Below, in pieces: positions 14,201 through 26,911 of a DNA stretch of 64,000 nt (the stretch's first letter is position 1; each line of letters begins with the position of its first letter). The notes under the pieces were generated by a model. That model was given only the letters and a program-made list of their open reading frames with translations. It was not told the DNA's origin and made no database searches. A program made the translations under genes and the position numbers. Origin of the DNA: Rotaria sp. Silwood1 (lineage: Eukaryota > Rotifera > Eurotatoria > Philodinida > Philodinidae); the NCBI GenBank assembly GCA_905250075.1, contig CAJNOP010000290.1, forward strand, positions 62,001-126,000. Direction: 5' to 3'.

Positions 14201-16667
14201 ACATAATGCATATAGTATTGACTCAAAAGTAATTTATCAGTTGGAGGACTTCCTTTGGGAGCAATCGTATAATTACGTCACTAAACTCCCGATATATTAA
14301 AAGAATAGCTTGCGGAAAACAATAGGAAATTTATAATAGAACACCAGAGTCTTGCAAAAAAAAATTCTTCCTTTTAATTTTTTAAACCTTTTCTTTCATT
14401 GAAATATTGCTAGATTATGTTTATTGGAGAATAATAGAAACAATAATAGCTTATAAATGTATAATTGAAATATATTCTCTTCAGAGGGGAAAGAAACATC
14501 TATTGTCAGCTAGAATGAAAATTGCAAGAAAAATAGTATTGTGAGAAGTCGAGAACAATGAACATTAAACTTCATTTTTTTATTAGTAGTCATATACAGT
14601 TAATGAATGCATTAAAATAAGAAAGAACAAGATTGCCCAGTTCTTTGTGAGAACGATGATTCAAAATGTGAAAATGAATTAGTAATAGGTTGATTGACAT
14701 ATCATTAATTGGAACCCCCGGTCGATAATGATGATAGTAAAGAAAAAGAACATAATGGGTACAAAAAAAAAAGGATAAAGAGTTCATTTTTTTTTTATAT
14801 TTGAAACATAATTATAGTGAACGAAGTAAAACGTAATAAGGATATTCGATCTTTTATGCATTGAAATTCATATTAGAAGATCCGGAGTCATTTGTTGTTT
14901 GTAGGAGATATTCTATTTTTAATTTAATTCAAATAAATGAACATACACAAAAGTGCAAATCAATTTTTTCATTGTTAGGTTTTATTGATCTTAATGAAAG
15001 AAAACATAAAGATCAAGGATTTTTATTATCATTATTCAGTTAATTTAATCGAGATCTCATTTACAAATCTTTTCTGAATGAGAGATTATATGTTAATATA
15101 TGTAATCCTCTTTTTTTTTTTTCTTCTTCTTCTTCTTGCTCTTCATCAGTCATCGTAATCCGGCTGTCAGAAAAACATCAGCAAAATACATCTATATTGT
15201 TTGTGAAAAATTGGGTCCCAATAAAATATTAAGTGGTACTCGTGATATAACAGAACGTGTTTTACAAGTAGCAGCTACATTTGCATCAGATGGCCCACCA
15301 GAAATTAGGTATATCTATATATATATATAATAATTCATAAAAATACTATGCTAACTTAATTTAGATGGTATGGTAAAAAAATTTATCATATGTTAATGTC
15401 TTTTGATGAACTTGATTCATTAATGAAACATTATCTTAATCCAACTGTTTATTCAAATATGTGTGAAGTTCTTGATAATATTCGAGCTAAAGTAAATTCA
15501 TCATGGATTATTGAAAGGCTAGAAAATTAGTTTTCTTATTTTATATTAAATTAGGGTGGAGTTGGTGAAACACCGAGTGAATCAGCAACAAAAAATGGTC
15601 GACGTACATTATCATCGGATAAAATATCTTCAAATGGGTAAATAAAAATTTTTTTTTGTCCTCAAGAAGAAAAAAAGAAAACTATTAAATTTATTATTAA
15701 TTTAGAACATTAACAAATCATTTTTCATCAACACGTAAAATAAATAGTGCTGATCAAACAGAACAAGTTCGTAATTTAACAAAACAAATGTGTAGTTCAG
15801 ATTTTCGTGAACGTTTAAATGGTATTGAAGAATTTCAAAAATTATGTGAACTTGAAACTGATACAGCTATACAATCACTCGTACAAATATTTGATGGTTT
15901 CAATGAATGTTTAGCTGATATGAATTCTAAAGTTGTTCTTAAAGCATTAAATACAATGCATCAACTTATACCAATCTTAGGTGATGCATTAGCTAATGTT
16001 ATTAATTCAGCATTACCAATTATAGCACAAAATATTGCATCAAAAAATCGAGATATATCACAACTTGCTTCGGATATTATTGATACAGCTATTGAATATA
16101 TTGGTAATAAAAAAAAGAAAACAACGAACAATTTTTAAAATTATTTTTATTTTTTTTTCTTTTCTTTTTATAGATAGCGGTTGTCTATTACAACCACTTT
16201 GTACATTAAGTCAAAATAGCAATCTACGTGTTCGACCAGACATTGTCTTAAAATTAGCTAGTAAGTTTTATATCTATTGAAATTATGAAATTTTTTTGCA
16301 AAACAAAAAAAAACATTGTTTTGTTCAATTGAATAACTCACATTCTCTTTCATTAGAATTAAAATGTCATATTGATATTTTAGCTCTTGTTCCACGTGTT
16401 TGTCAACGTAAACCTAAACAAGTTGAAATTCATCTATTACCAACTTATTGGAAATTATTAGCATTATTACGTGGTCAAAATACTACAGGAATAATATCAT
16501 CAGGTGGTGGTTCAAATAGTTTAAATTCTTCAATTCATGTATTAACAACTGCACTTTATACAGAATTAGGTTCTATATTACTTGATAAAGCAAGTTCAAG
16601 TTCAATGGTAACACCAAAAAATCTACAAGTACTTCGTGAACTTTGCACAAATATTGATGCTGTGTGA
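2231..16667 (+). CDS. TOGARAM1: TOG-array regulator of axonemal microtubules (crescerin-like), 21 exons, 1800 aa
   Basis: Exons: 2231-2585, 2654-3175, 3460-3968, 4270-4917, 7343-7445, 7593-7664, 8223-8399, 8879-9126, 9182-9381, 9456-9757, 11133-11237, 11294-11442, 12476-12819, 12887-13303, 13385-13471, 15150-15308, 15365-15491, 15555-15637, 15706-16103, 16174-16260, 16357-16667. They total 5403 nt with every phase consistent. HEAT-type helical repeats form TOG1 (about residues 1-290) and TOG2 (about 300-620). A low-complexity Ser/Thr/Asn/Gln linker runs from about 680 to 1245 and includes an Arg/Gln-rich coiled-coil stretch near 1150. TOG3 (about 1250-1500) carries the family block QEVKNLRSQVARFALSTFSD, and TOG4 (about 1540-1800) ends the protein. 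The order TOG1-TOG2-linker-TOG3-TOG4 and the length (human about 1720 aa) fit TOGARAM1, which binds tubulin and regulates ciliary axonemal microtubule length. TOG2 could be confused with CLASP, but the TOG3 block decides. The middle exons are less certain than the domain exons. Confidence 0.87.
4918..7342 (+). other. 2.4-kb intron of the TOGARAM1-like gene
   Basis: Bounded by GCT/GTAAGT and TTTTTATTAATAG/GTAATG. It holds poly-A/poly-T runs and short GT-rich patches (near 5828-5843). I see no inserted gene or inverted repeat. Antisense open stretches at 5414-6050 are low-complexity Phe/Ser/Lys-rich translations of these runs. Confidence 0.6.
11514..11940. mobile_element. Foldback (inverted-repeat) element in a TOGARAM1 intron
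   Basis: A 427-bp imperfect palindrome fills part of the 11443-12475 intron. The left arm block at about 11578-11675 (containing GTTGAGTTATGATCGTTT) pairs with the block at about 11790-11876 (containing AACGATCATAATTCGACT). The outer ends AAGACTTACGAGAGAAC (11514-11530) and GTTTATTCGTTAGTCTTA (11923-11940) pair with a few mismatches. No coding capacity. The same 17-bp end occurs exactly at 59457-59473 at the edge of a second foldback, which argues for one non-autonomous element family rather than a chance palindrome. Confidence 0.6.
13858..14046. repeat. Imperfect palindrome in a TOGARAM1 intron
   Basis: Within the 13472-15149 intron, TTATTTCTATCCTAAGAT (13910-13927) pairs with ATCTTATTTCAGGATAGAAATAA (13985-14007, shown here as a 23-base span of which the outer 12 pair perfectly). 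AGAGACAGGTCTT further out pairs with AAGATCTGTTTCT (14033-14045). This looks like a worn foldback element; its outer limits are unclear. Confidence 0.4.
15110..15138 (+). repeat. Poly-T and (TTC)n tract at an intron end
   Basis: A T-run followed by about six TTC units directly precedes the acceptor TCATCAG/T at 15149. It serves as the polypyrimidine tract of exon 16 of the TOGARAM1-like gene. Confidence 0.6.
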
Positions 16668-19067
16668 TTTTTCATTTTCTCTTCAGTTGTGATTATATTA
16701 ATATTTATATACATATAAATACATATAGATATATATATATATCCACGGCTTCTTCACGCATTGTAGTTGTTCATTTGTGTACACACAGCTCAAGCAATCT
16801 TTCTTCGTCTTTTTTTGAATTCCTAAACAGTGACATATGTCTTCTCGTATTCAGAATTTCATTTATTCATTATTGGTTTTTTTTGTCTCCCTTGCTCTGT
16901 GATTAATAATGACTGTTACTAGTTTTTTTTTCTTTTTTTCTCTTCCGTTCTGTTTCGTGCACACTCTTCTTCGATGTTTTGTAATATGTAAGAGAAAAAA
17001 AAAGAAAACAATGATAGTGTGTGTGCGTGTGCGTGTGTTTGTATTTCAACGGAGGTGAAACACAGGAAATAAAGAATTTTATGGTTTATGACAAATATAA
17101 TTGAAAAATAGATCAAATTGAATTGTTTAATCATTTTGATAAATCTTTAATTTTAAATAAAGAAAGATCGAAATAAAATGATGTCTATTACTTTGTTAGA
17201 TGTCTAGAACTATTCTATAAATTGAATCAAATGAAATTAAAGATATATATAGAAGAATATTGAATGATCGTTTCATGAGAGACTTATTGATAATATAATC
17301 GTATAAATCACTATGGAGTTGTAATAATTGTTTTTTTAAATTCATGTAATGATATCTAAAAAAAAAATTTAATCAATATTATCAATTAAATGAAGAATTC
17401 AAAATACAAGAAATACTCTAGATAATTGAGTATTTTAGTAGGAAAATAAGATTTCTGTTTAATGGATTGAATAATTCAATCAATGGATTATATTGTGAAT
17501 AATGATATAATATTATTGCATGATTATTTTCAGAGATAAATTATCGATATCTATTATTATCAAAAAAAGAAAATTTTCTTTTTTTTGCACTAATATTATA
17601 TTAAATAATTTGTAATCAAACTTATTCTAATGGAATAATTGGTTGATTGGTTTTTTTTTTTAAAATATTTTGTCACAGTTTTTTTCGTTTGTCTTTTGAA
17701 AATAATATTTGGTGAAATTTGTTTTTGTTTCTATTGATTGAAGGTTGATGCTACTTAAATAAACATATCATAACTTTCTTTATTATTTGGTATCATTGAA
17801 AATTTATTATTCGTTGCTAAGGGTATAGAAGAAGAAAACGAAAAGTAAACTTCGATGAAAAAAGAACAGTTGAAATAGAACGGAAGGTTCAATGAAATGT
17901 TCTATTTCTTTTTTTTTTCTTTTTTATACTCTCATTTATGCATGGCTCATTACCAAATGATGAGAAAAAAAGAAAAAGAAAATCTTAATTTTACAAAAAA
18001 CAGACCATTGATAAGAATAGAAAATAGGAAGACATGAAAAAGCATTAAGAAAAAAAAAATGAAAGAAAAGTTCTTCTTTTTACAACATACTTAAAAACTC
18101 TGTGTACTACATTATAAAATATTGCTTTTGGCAAATGTGACACATTACTATATGCAAAGTGTTTTTCTCGATAATACAAATGATCCCAAATGAATAGATA
18201 TGCGGGCATGCATGAAAAAAATCGGAACATTCTCTTAACATAGTTGCGCATAGAATCATCAAAATAAAAACAAAAAAGAAAAGACGTCAAATAGTTTTAA
18301 AAGGCTTACTTATCTTCTATATATATATATACACATATCTAAATAACAAAAGAAATATTTTTTCAAAGAATTTATGTATCAATCTATTTATTTATGTTTT
18401 AGTGTAATGCTTTAGGCTAATAAACATAACTAGAGGTTATATAAGATAGTGATGAACGATATTCGAGATTATGAGGGTGTTGATTGAAAATTCAAATTAT
18501 GCTCGAAGGGTCGCGCATGGCACTTGACAAAGTATGTTTATGCATACAACCAAGAAAAGAATGCCTTTTACTCTTTTATATATATATATATCGATAATAA
18601 TAGTGTTCATGGCAGAATAAATCCTATACGAGGAGATGCCATAGTTAGGTTGTTGATTTCGACAATATTGAGAATATAACATCAAGTGGTAAGACTTTCA
18701 TTGCGATCTTTCTTTTTTTTTATGACAGATGATTAGTAAATCTATTATTTTCTTTTCTTTTTTTTGCTTTTTTTTTTTGGCATAAGAAAAAAAAGGAAGA
18801 ACTATCACATCACTAGTTTGTCGTTCTCTTTTGATGAGAATATGAGAGAAAGAATGAGAGAGTAGGAGAGAGAGAGAGAGAGAGACAGAGAGAGATGCAG
18901 GGATAAGCGAAGAAAAAAACAGAAATTAAAAAGCCCGAGAGCGGAAATGTCGAACTTTCCGGTTGTCGAAGCATACTACTCTTGGCCAAGATGTCATACG
19001 AATCAATATGTCAGTCTTCAATAGTTTCATCATTCAAGAGAATAACAACGACAATTTAACTTGACAA
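16668..19067. other. Intergenic DNA between TOGARAM1-like and guanylyl cyclase genes
   Basis: AT-rich spacer that must contain the 3'UTR of the first gene (AATAAA near 17156) and the promoter of the second. A GC-richer patch at about 18930-18990 just upstream of the cyclase start contains CGGAAA/TTTCCG (18942-18961), a short dyad that could be a regulatory site. No other gene is seen. Confidence 0.55.
18864..18894 (+). repeat. (GA)n microsatellite
   Basis: An almost pure GA dinucleotide run with one interruption (GAGACAGAGAGAG), in the presumed promoter of the guanylyl cyclase gene about 175 bp before its start. GAGA tracts can bind chromatin factors in animals; here this is only a possibility. 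Confidence 0.8.
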
Positions 19068-22000
19068 ATGATGTGGTTCTTATTAATAACTGTAACATTT
19101 TTATTATTATTAATTGGAAAAATACAAATAAGTCTTTGTAATACTACTGTCCAAATTGCTGTTCTTCTTCCAACTGATCCACAATTACCATTTGATATGG
19201 AAAAAGTGAAACCAGCTATTAATTTAGCTGTTAGCGAAGTACTTAAACGTCGTTTATTAATTAATCGAAATTCATTTGCAGTTCGTTATGGTGATACAAA
19301 TTCATCGTATATTGTTGGACCTTTACTAGCTATTGATTTTTATGCTAATCGACAAGCTGATGTATTCTTAGGACCTGTTGATGGTCCTGGTTTAGCAGCT
19401 GTAGCAAGGTAATTTAGAAATTTTGTTTTATTGTTCGATTTTCATATGATTAACTAAATTAGATATTCGCCTCATTGGCGGATACCTGTTATATCGCCAG
19501 GTGGTGGTTTTAATTATCATTTTGATAATAAACGTGAATATCAATTGTTAACACGAATGCTTCATTCATCAAAAACTATAGTTCATTTCATATCTCGTGT
19601 TATTTTACCCCATTTTAATTGGACTAGTGTAAGAATTATAGCTGAAAGAAATGTTATTGAAGCTCAAGTAAGTACATATATCTTTTTTTTTTTTTTTATT
19701 AAAAATTTGAGCTTTTTTCCTCTTAAAATAAAATTAAGAGTGAATGTTATATGTTAATGGGTGCTTTATGTCGAGAATTGCGTCAGCCAAATAATAAAGG
19801 CGAATCAAAAGATACGTTAGTTGACATGACGTTCTTGTTTATTTTTCGATAAATTATTAATTTTTTTTTGTAATATTTATTTAGATGCTCTCATTCAATA
19901 TTTGATGTTGATCGAAAAAATGAAACAAAAGAAAAATTACGTAAAACATTGGATGAAGCAAAAACTGAAGCAAGAAGTACTTAAATTTTGACTTTTTATT
20001 ATTTGTCGATCTTCAACTTTTCTTTTTTTTTTTTTTTTAATTAGTTTTATTTATTTGTATGGATTCAAATTTATTTCGAGATTTTCTTTTAATGGCATAT
20101 GATCTTGATATGATCAATGGCGAATATGTTTTTGTTTATTTAGATATATTTCGTTTGATGAGGTATAAAATTATTTTCATTGAATTATTTTAAAATAATT
20201 TTATTTTTATTCAACATAAAAAAAAAAATAATAATAATAGAAAGGATATGAATTTAATCAGTTGGTATAGAAATGAATCAAGCGAATCAGAAAATGAAAA
20301 AGCACGCCGTGCGTTTGAAACAGTTCTTATCGTAGCTGTTAAACGACCGGATACAGAACGATATCGAGAGTTTTCCTATCAAGTTAATGCATTACAAGGA
20401 AAAATAAATAATGATACTACATCAATAGAACTTGTATGTTGAATATTTTCTACTAATCACAAAAAAAAAAGTTTTTTTTTCCTCTCTTGTTCATTGACGA
20501 AAAAAACAAAAAGGTCAATCCATATGTTGCAACATTCTATGATGCTGTTCTACTTTATGCATATGGATTAAATCGTACAATAGAATCAGATCAAAATTCT
20601 AGTGATGGATTTGCTGTTGTACGAAAAATGTGGAATGTTAGTTTTGAAGGTTTGAAGAAATAGAAAAAAGTAATTTTTCATAGAAAAATATATGAATTAT
20701 TTAGGATCAAATGGTATTGTACAAATTAGTGATACAGGTGATCGTGTTAGTGATTATTCTTTGTTTGATCTAAATCCTAAAAGTGGTCAATTCGAAGTAA
20801 TGAAATATTTCAAATTTAGTTAATAATAATTCTTGATTTTTATAGGAAGTAGGAACTTATTTTGGTGTAAATTCATCATTTATTCTTCTAAAAGATATCT
20901 ATTGGATTGATGAAGTCAAAAAAACACCACTGGATGTTCCTGTAAGATAATTGAAAAAAAAAAATTTGAAATTATTCATATTTTATTCTATGTAGCCTTG
21001 TGGTTTTGATGGAAGTAAATGTTTAGTGCATAAAAGTAAGTCTAAAAAATGTTAATTGTATTCAAAAATAATTATCTTTTTTTGATTATTTTTTTTTTTG
21101 AAGATCCAGCATTACCTTGGATTTATTTTACTGCAAGTGTAACATCCGTTGTATTTATTTTAACAATAATTGCATTTTGGTATTTTAAACGTGTTAGTTT
21201 TGAAGCTCAACTTAAAGCAATGAATTGGATTATTGAAGCTGATGATTTATTTTCAATGGAAGATTTTGGTATTAAATTTAAAACAGTAAAACGTGATCGA
21301 CATAAAGTAAAACAAAAAATAATAATAATAATAATAATAATATGAAACGAGTGCTTTTTTTTTATTCCATTTTATTTATGAAAATTATTTTTATGTTTAA
21401 TTTAGCGTAATTCTGTGCATCATATTCCATTATTTGACGAAGAGAATGATATTGAAAATGCTGCATCTGTAAAAACAGCACGATATAAGGTAAAAACAAA
21501 AAATTTACTTCAAATAAATATCTTTCTAAAAATAAAGAAATATACGCATAATAAATATATTAATTAAATTCCGGTTATTTTAAAACATTATTTTTGTCTA
21601 ATTAGACTTTAATTAAACTAATAATAAACGATATAAAATTGTTATTTCTCACGTAAATTTATTAGTAAACAGGAAGTTATTTTTCGTAATTAATAAAGCA
21701 TAGAGATAGCATGATGAAAAGAAATCAAAAAACAAAATATATATAACTTATTTTTTATCGAAAAGAAAAAATATTTATAAATTACAGATAAACTGTAATT
21801 CAATAATGAATGACGATTTCCTTTCACATTGTATTATAAGAAACGAAAGATAAAATACAAATGCAATCACAATTCGGATAGACCTAAAATTCTTTTATTG
21901 CAAAAAAAAAACCTACAAATATTATTTTTGATTATTTTGCATCCCTCATTAGTTTTAACAATTAGAAGAAAAAGGATAGGGATGCAACTTCTAAGGTCAC

Positions 22001-25000
22001 CGTTTAAAGGATTATTTGTTTTAGGGATCAATAGTAGCATTAAAACCAATTCAACATAAAACAAGAATTGATATTAATCGATTGTTATTAATGGAAGTTA
22101 AAACTGTAAGTTTTATTATTTTTTTTCACTTCATTCATTTAGACATGGCTCTTTTTTGTTTCTTAATATGAAGATTAAAGATATGCAATGTGAATATCTC
22201 GTTCGATTTATTGGTGCCTGTCTTGATCCACCTTGTTTAGTTAATGAATATTGTTCCAAAGGAAGTTTACAGGTTTATTTGATGAGTTTTATTTTATTTT
22301 ATTTTATTTTATGTATATTTCGATATTTTTCTATAGGAACTTCTTGAAAATTCTCAAATTCGACTTGATGATATGTTTAAATATTCTATTATTCATGATA
22401 TTGTTAAAGTAGAATTTTAGTTAATTATTTTCTGTTGTAATGACTTTTGTTTATATAGGGAATTTTATATATTCATAATAGTGATCTTCAATCCCATGGA
22501 AATTTAAAAAGTACAAATTGTCTTGTTGGCAGTCGTGTAAGTTCGCTGGGAATTTGATAAAAATCAATTTTATTTCATATTTTAGTTTGTTGTTAAAATT
22601 TCTGATTATGGTATTCCATCTCTTCGTTGTTCACCTCATCAAAAATATCCAACAAATTGTGAACAATATTATAAATGTAATTCTTCATTTATTTAAATAA
22701 TTTTTTTTTTTTTAAATAAAAGAACAATTCTTTTCTTTTTTTGTCTTTAAGCATTACTTTGGTCATCACCAGAAATTATACGTGATCCACATGCACCAAT
22801 ACAAGGTTCACAAAAAGGCGATGTTTATAGTTTTTCAATAATACTTCATGAAATTATTTATCGTCGTGGTCTTTTTGCAATTAATGAAACAGGTGTAACA
22901 CCAAAAGAAATTTTTCATTCCATTAAATCAGGAAATGAAGTTCGACCACCATTTCTTGGTGATAATACACTTTATGAAATCGGTTACCTTATGAAACGTT
23001 GTTGGCAAGAAAATCCTAATGATCGACCAGATTTTACATCTATTTTAAATACAATGAAAAAATTAAGCAAGTAAGATGAAAAAAAATATTCATTTGTTTT
23101 CGTGCTTGTAATTTATTTTTTTTTTCTTTATTAAAATAGAAAATTTGACAATGAAAATCTTGTTGATAATTTATTACAACGTATGGAACAATATACAAAT
23201 AATCTTGAAGATCTTGTTAAAGAACGTACAAATGATTATTTATTAGAAAAGAAAAAAGCTGAAGAATTACTTTATCGTTTATTACCACAGTAAGTTTTTA
23301 CTTAAAAAAAAAAGACATTTAAATAGAATAAAACCGAATAATGTTTATTTAAATATTAATAATTCTTATTGATAAAACGTATTTTCGTAAAGGAAGACGT
23401 GTTTTGCCAAAATGAGAATGATGATAGGAAAATAACAGTTTTTGGTGTTGTATTCTGTCCAAATTAAATTTAAAGAGCACAAAATTCTTGTTCTCATATA
23501 CAAAATGTCTCATTAGTCCAGAACAGTTTTAAATTGATCAAAAATGAACAAGCATTTTATGTAGAAAGTTTCGCCTCACTAATTATATATGAAATCATAT
23601 AGATCATTTAACTTGAAGGTCAGTTCTTTGTTGAATTAGTTGAATGCAATTCGCGTTATTTATAAGATTTGAGGAAAGTAGAGTTTTATGTTTGTTCAAT
23701 TTAAGAAATCATGAAATAAATTTTTTATGCTTGTCGTAGTTTTAATCCAATAAAGTGTAGACGTATTTTGAGAGTTATTCACAGAAGAGCTGATTAAGTC
23801 CTCTTTCTCTCGCGATAGGATGTATATAATTACTGATTGACTATAATTTCATGTCAAGTTATTTCCTATGATGTGTTTTTCTTTCTTTTTTTTTTTTTAT
23901 TAAAGACACATTTCCCAGTCACGAAAGAATCAAACCTTCATAAGTATATTGCGCACATATGAAATAACACAATTTATGGCGGAATGACGTGTCATCGAGA
24001 TAGATGGAAATGAAATTTTATTGAGTTAAAATATGAGACAAGCTGAAAATTTTCTTATTCTAAAATGAAAAGTTTTAGTATATCATGCATTCTACTTAAT
24101 GAATTCTTGTGCATGATTAATGTAGGAGTCATAATAAAAAGATGAAGAAGAAAAAATATGTTTCCCGCATGACGAATGATGCTGAGCGGAAATGTTTGTT
24201 AAAATTCATGACATAGAAAGATAGTTTCAATACTGCTATTGTCTAGTGTATCAATGTTAATTAAAGATCAATTGATAATGTATAAAGAATTGAATACAAA
24301 AATATAATTCGATTTGTGTTTATCTAAAAAAAATAATATTAAATAACGAAAAACTTTTTTTCATTATAAAGATCTGTTACTGCTGAATTAATGGCTGGTA
24401 AGCAAGTAACAGCTGAATCATTTGAATGTGTTACTATTTATTTTTCTGATATTGTTGGTTTTACAAGAATATCAGCTGAAAGCACACCATTACAAGTAAA
24501 AATTTATTTTGTTTATAGAAATTCTAGCAAAATATTTCTCTTAAATAGATTGTTTCTTTACTTAATGATCTTTATACATGTTTTGATTCAATTATTGAAG
24601 CATTTGATGTTTATAAAGTTGAAACCATAGGTGATGCTTACATGGTTGTTAGTGGTTTGCCAACACGTAATGGTGATTTACATGCACGTGAAATATCACG
24701 CATGGCATTAACAATTCTTGATGCTGTTATTCGTTTTCGTATTAGACACAGACCTGATGAACAATTAAAAATTCGTATTGGTATTCATTCAGGTAGAATT
24801 TAGTTTTTTTTTTTTTGGGAAGTTTTTTATTTTAAGGAATTGGTTTTTGTTAAGGTCCATGTGTTGCTGGTGTTGTTGGTTTAAAAATGCCAAGGTAAAA
24901 GAGTTTTTCAACGAAGATAAAAATGTTTATAGCTAACTTCGACTTGTATATAAATCTATAGATATTGTCTATTTGGTGATACTGTTAATGTTGCTTCACG

Positions 25001-25296
25001 TCTGGAATCTAATGGACAACCATTAAGAATTCATATATCACCTTGTACAAAAGCATTACTTGATAAATTTCAAACATTTATCATTAAAGCACGTGGACAA
25101 GTTAATCTTAAGGTAAAATTTTCATATTGTTTAATTTTATTGTGTGGTTTTTTATTTAATTTTATTTTAGGGTAAAGGTGAAATGTTAACTTATTGGTTA
25201 TTAGGTGAACGTGATGGCTTACAAGTACCATTTAGCAATGATTCCGATCTTAATGATGATAATAATAAAACTGAGAAATTGAATTCAGATCAATGA
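19068..25296 (+). CDS. Receptor guanylyl cyclase, natriuretic-peptide-receptor type, 24 exons, 1083 aa
   Basis: Exons: 19068-19408, 19463-19667, 19739-19815, 19885-19976, 20045-20162, 20241-20433, 20514-20649, 20705-20796, 20846-20941, 20996-21035, 21104-21306, 21406-21489, 22025-22105, 22174-22272, 22337-22408, 22459-22536, 22586-22676, 22752-23070, 23140-23289, 24372-24495, 24549-24792, 24855-24894, 24962-25112, 25171-25296; total 3252 nt in frame. It has a signal peptide (residues 1-24) and an ANF-receptor ligand-binding region (about 25-460). One membrane helix follows (about 467-490), then a kinase-homology domain (about 500-800; [16 protein letters not shown] replaces the HRD catalytic loop, so it should be inactive). 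A coiled dimerisation linker (about 810-865) precedes the cyclase domain (about 870-1050). YFSDIVGFT and GDAYMVV supply metal-binding Asp, the Glu of YKVETIGD and Cys of YCLFGD fit GTP selection, and NVASRLES supplies the Asn and Arg. It makes cGMP at the plasma membrane on extracellular binding; the ligand is unknown. Length matches human NPR1 (1061 aa). The 21306 junction is the least certain. Confidence 0.9.
21319..21343 (+). repeat. (AAT)n microsatellite in an intron
   Basis: Eight AAT units at the start of a 99-bp intron of the guanylyl cyclase gene, just after the donor GTAAAAC. Confidence 0.8.
23290..24371 (+). other. 1.1-kb intron of the guanylyl cyclase gene
   Basis: This intron separates the dimerisation coiled coil from the cyclase catalytic exons. 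It is AT-rich with a T-run at 23888-23900. I see no reading frame or paired inverted repeat in it. Confidence 0.55.
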
Positions 25297-26911
25297 TAAT
25301 TTCTGTTCCATATTTTTGTTTTATTTTTTTTTGGCTTTTTATTCATATTCTAAATAAAAAGTTTTATTTGATTTTCATTATTGCTTTGTTTGTTTTTATA
25401 AATTAGATTGACAAGGAACGAAACTTCAATAATGAAAAATTACGATTCGCTTGAGACAACCAATATTGGAGGCGGGGATGTAAAGATTGATTTTATGAGA
25501 GAACGCATGAAAAATGTTCGGTTCCGTTGGGAAAAAACAAGTTTTCTTGATTGCGAGAAGGAAATGTCACACCCCCTCTTCGACCGAGCCAGTTTTGTTA
25601 ACAATATACATTGACGTAGAAGAAAAAGAATTAACCGGCAAATTACAGTGAAGAAAAGGAAATTGTAAATATAAACGTGATTTATCGAGATGTTTTTACG
25701 TTTCATTTGAAAACAAAAAATATAATATAAGATGCAGCATGAAGAGCTCTACTTATTTCATCTATCAACAGGGGATCATTTTTGACGCCATTCAATTGCA
25801 TATTATTGATGATAGTGTCATACGAGCAGTGTAGATAAAGAAAAGACAATTATCATATATTTGTACTAAAAATTAAAAATAAAGTTTTGTGGAACTCATA
25901 CATATATTTTCGAAGAAAATAGTGAGTGTAAGTTTTAAGTCGAATTTTTGCACCTTGTACCTAATATGTCTGTGAATTCATTTTTCATAATTAGCTAAAT
26001 AAAATATTGACATTACAAATGGTGATATCAAGATATTTTCGAATACATGATTAATGTAATTGACAGCTATGTTTCAGAAAACTAAATATTTTCATATAGA
26101 TCAAACAAATTAAATACTAATAAGAAGATTTTTTTTGTGATGGCACATTCATACTACAATGTCTTACTTGCTGTAAACGGTAATCAAAATCAAAATAGTG
26201 CTTGCCGTAGAAACTTTTACTCACAACAAGAATTTTTGAAGATAAAAATAACTTTTTACTTTTCGTACAGATAAGATCTTTGAAAAATCAAGTTTTTCAA
26301 TTTCTAGAATTCTTACATAGAATCTTGTTTGAATTACTCTATCAAATCTGCGAAAGACACGCAAAAATGATGTTCTCATGCGAGTTAACAGAAAAACTAC
26401 TTTTTCGCCTTCTGTACGATTGATGATGTATTTCGGTCAAAAAATATCGTCAAGAGCTAACAAGATGTTATTACATTTTATACGCCATTGTTCGTTCTAT
26501 CATTCCAGCTAATTTAAGCAGAATTGTATTATGTAAATTTTCATAGGAGCTAAATCGATTAAGTTTTGATTTGTCAGAGATCTTGCCCATGAAAAAATAA
26601 TGAGATTGTAAATGAATGAAGAGGCAATCTACAGCCACATATTGTCATATAATTTCAGCAATATAAAACATAAGAATATAACAATCAATGATCCGTAATT
26701 GATGAACTGAAAAAAATTTCATTAAGTAAAAGAAACACAATATCTAACCGAGATAAAGGATGATCCAAAAGTCTTGTTTGTTCTCCCTGATGACAAATAT
26801 ATTACCCTGAATTCTCAGATCTCGAGTCCTTATGAAAGGAACGATAGAGAAGATTTTTTTCATGTCCCAAAAATTAGTCTTTTTTGTTGACTGAATAACA
26901 TTCTTTGTTGA
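25297..26911. other. Intergenic DNA with cyclase 3'UTR
   Basis: An AATAAA at 25353-25358, 57 bp past the stop codon, is a good polyadenylation signal for the guanylyl cyclase gene. The rest is AT-rich. Open stretches on both strands at 25408-25706 overlap each other and show no family similarity, so I do not call a gene. Confidence 0.55.

Noticed and set aside
25408..25706. Overlapping frames on both strands downstream of the guanylyl cyclase
   Set aside because: No recognisable domain, no linked exons, and they follow the likely polyadenylation signal.
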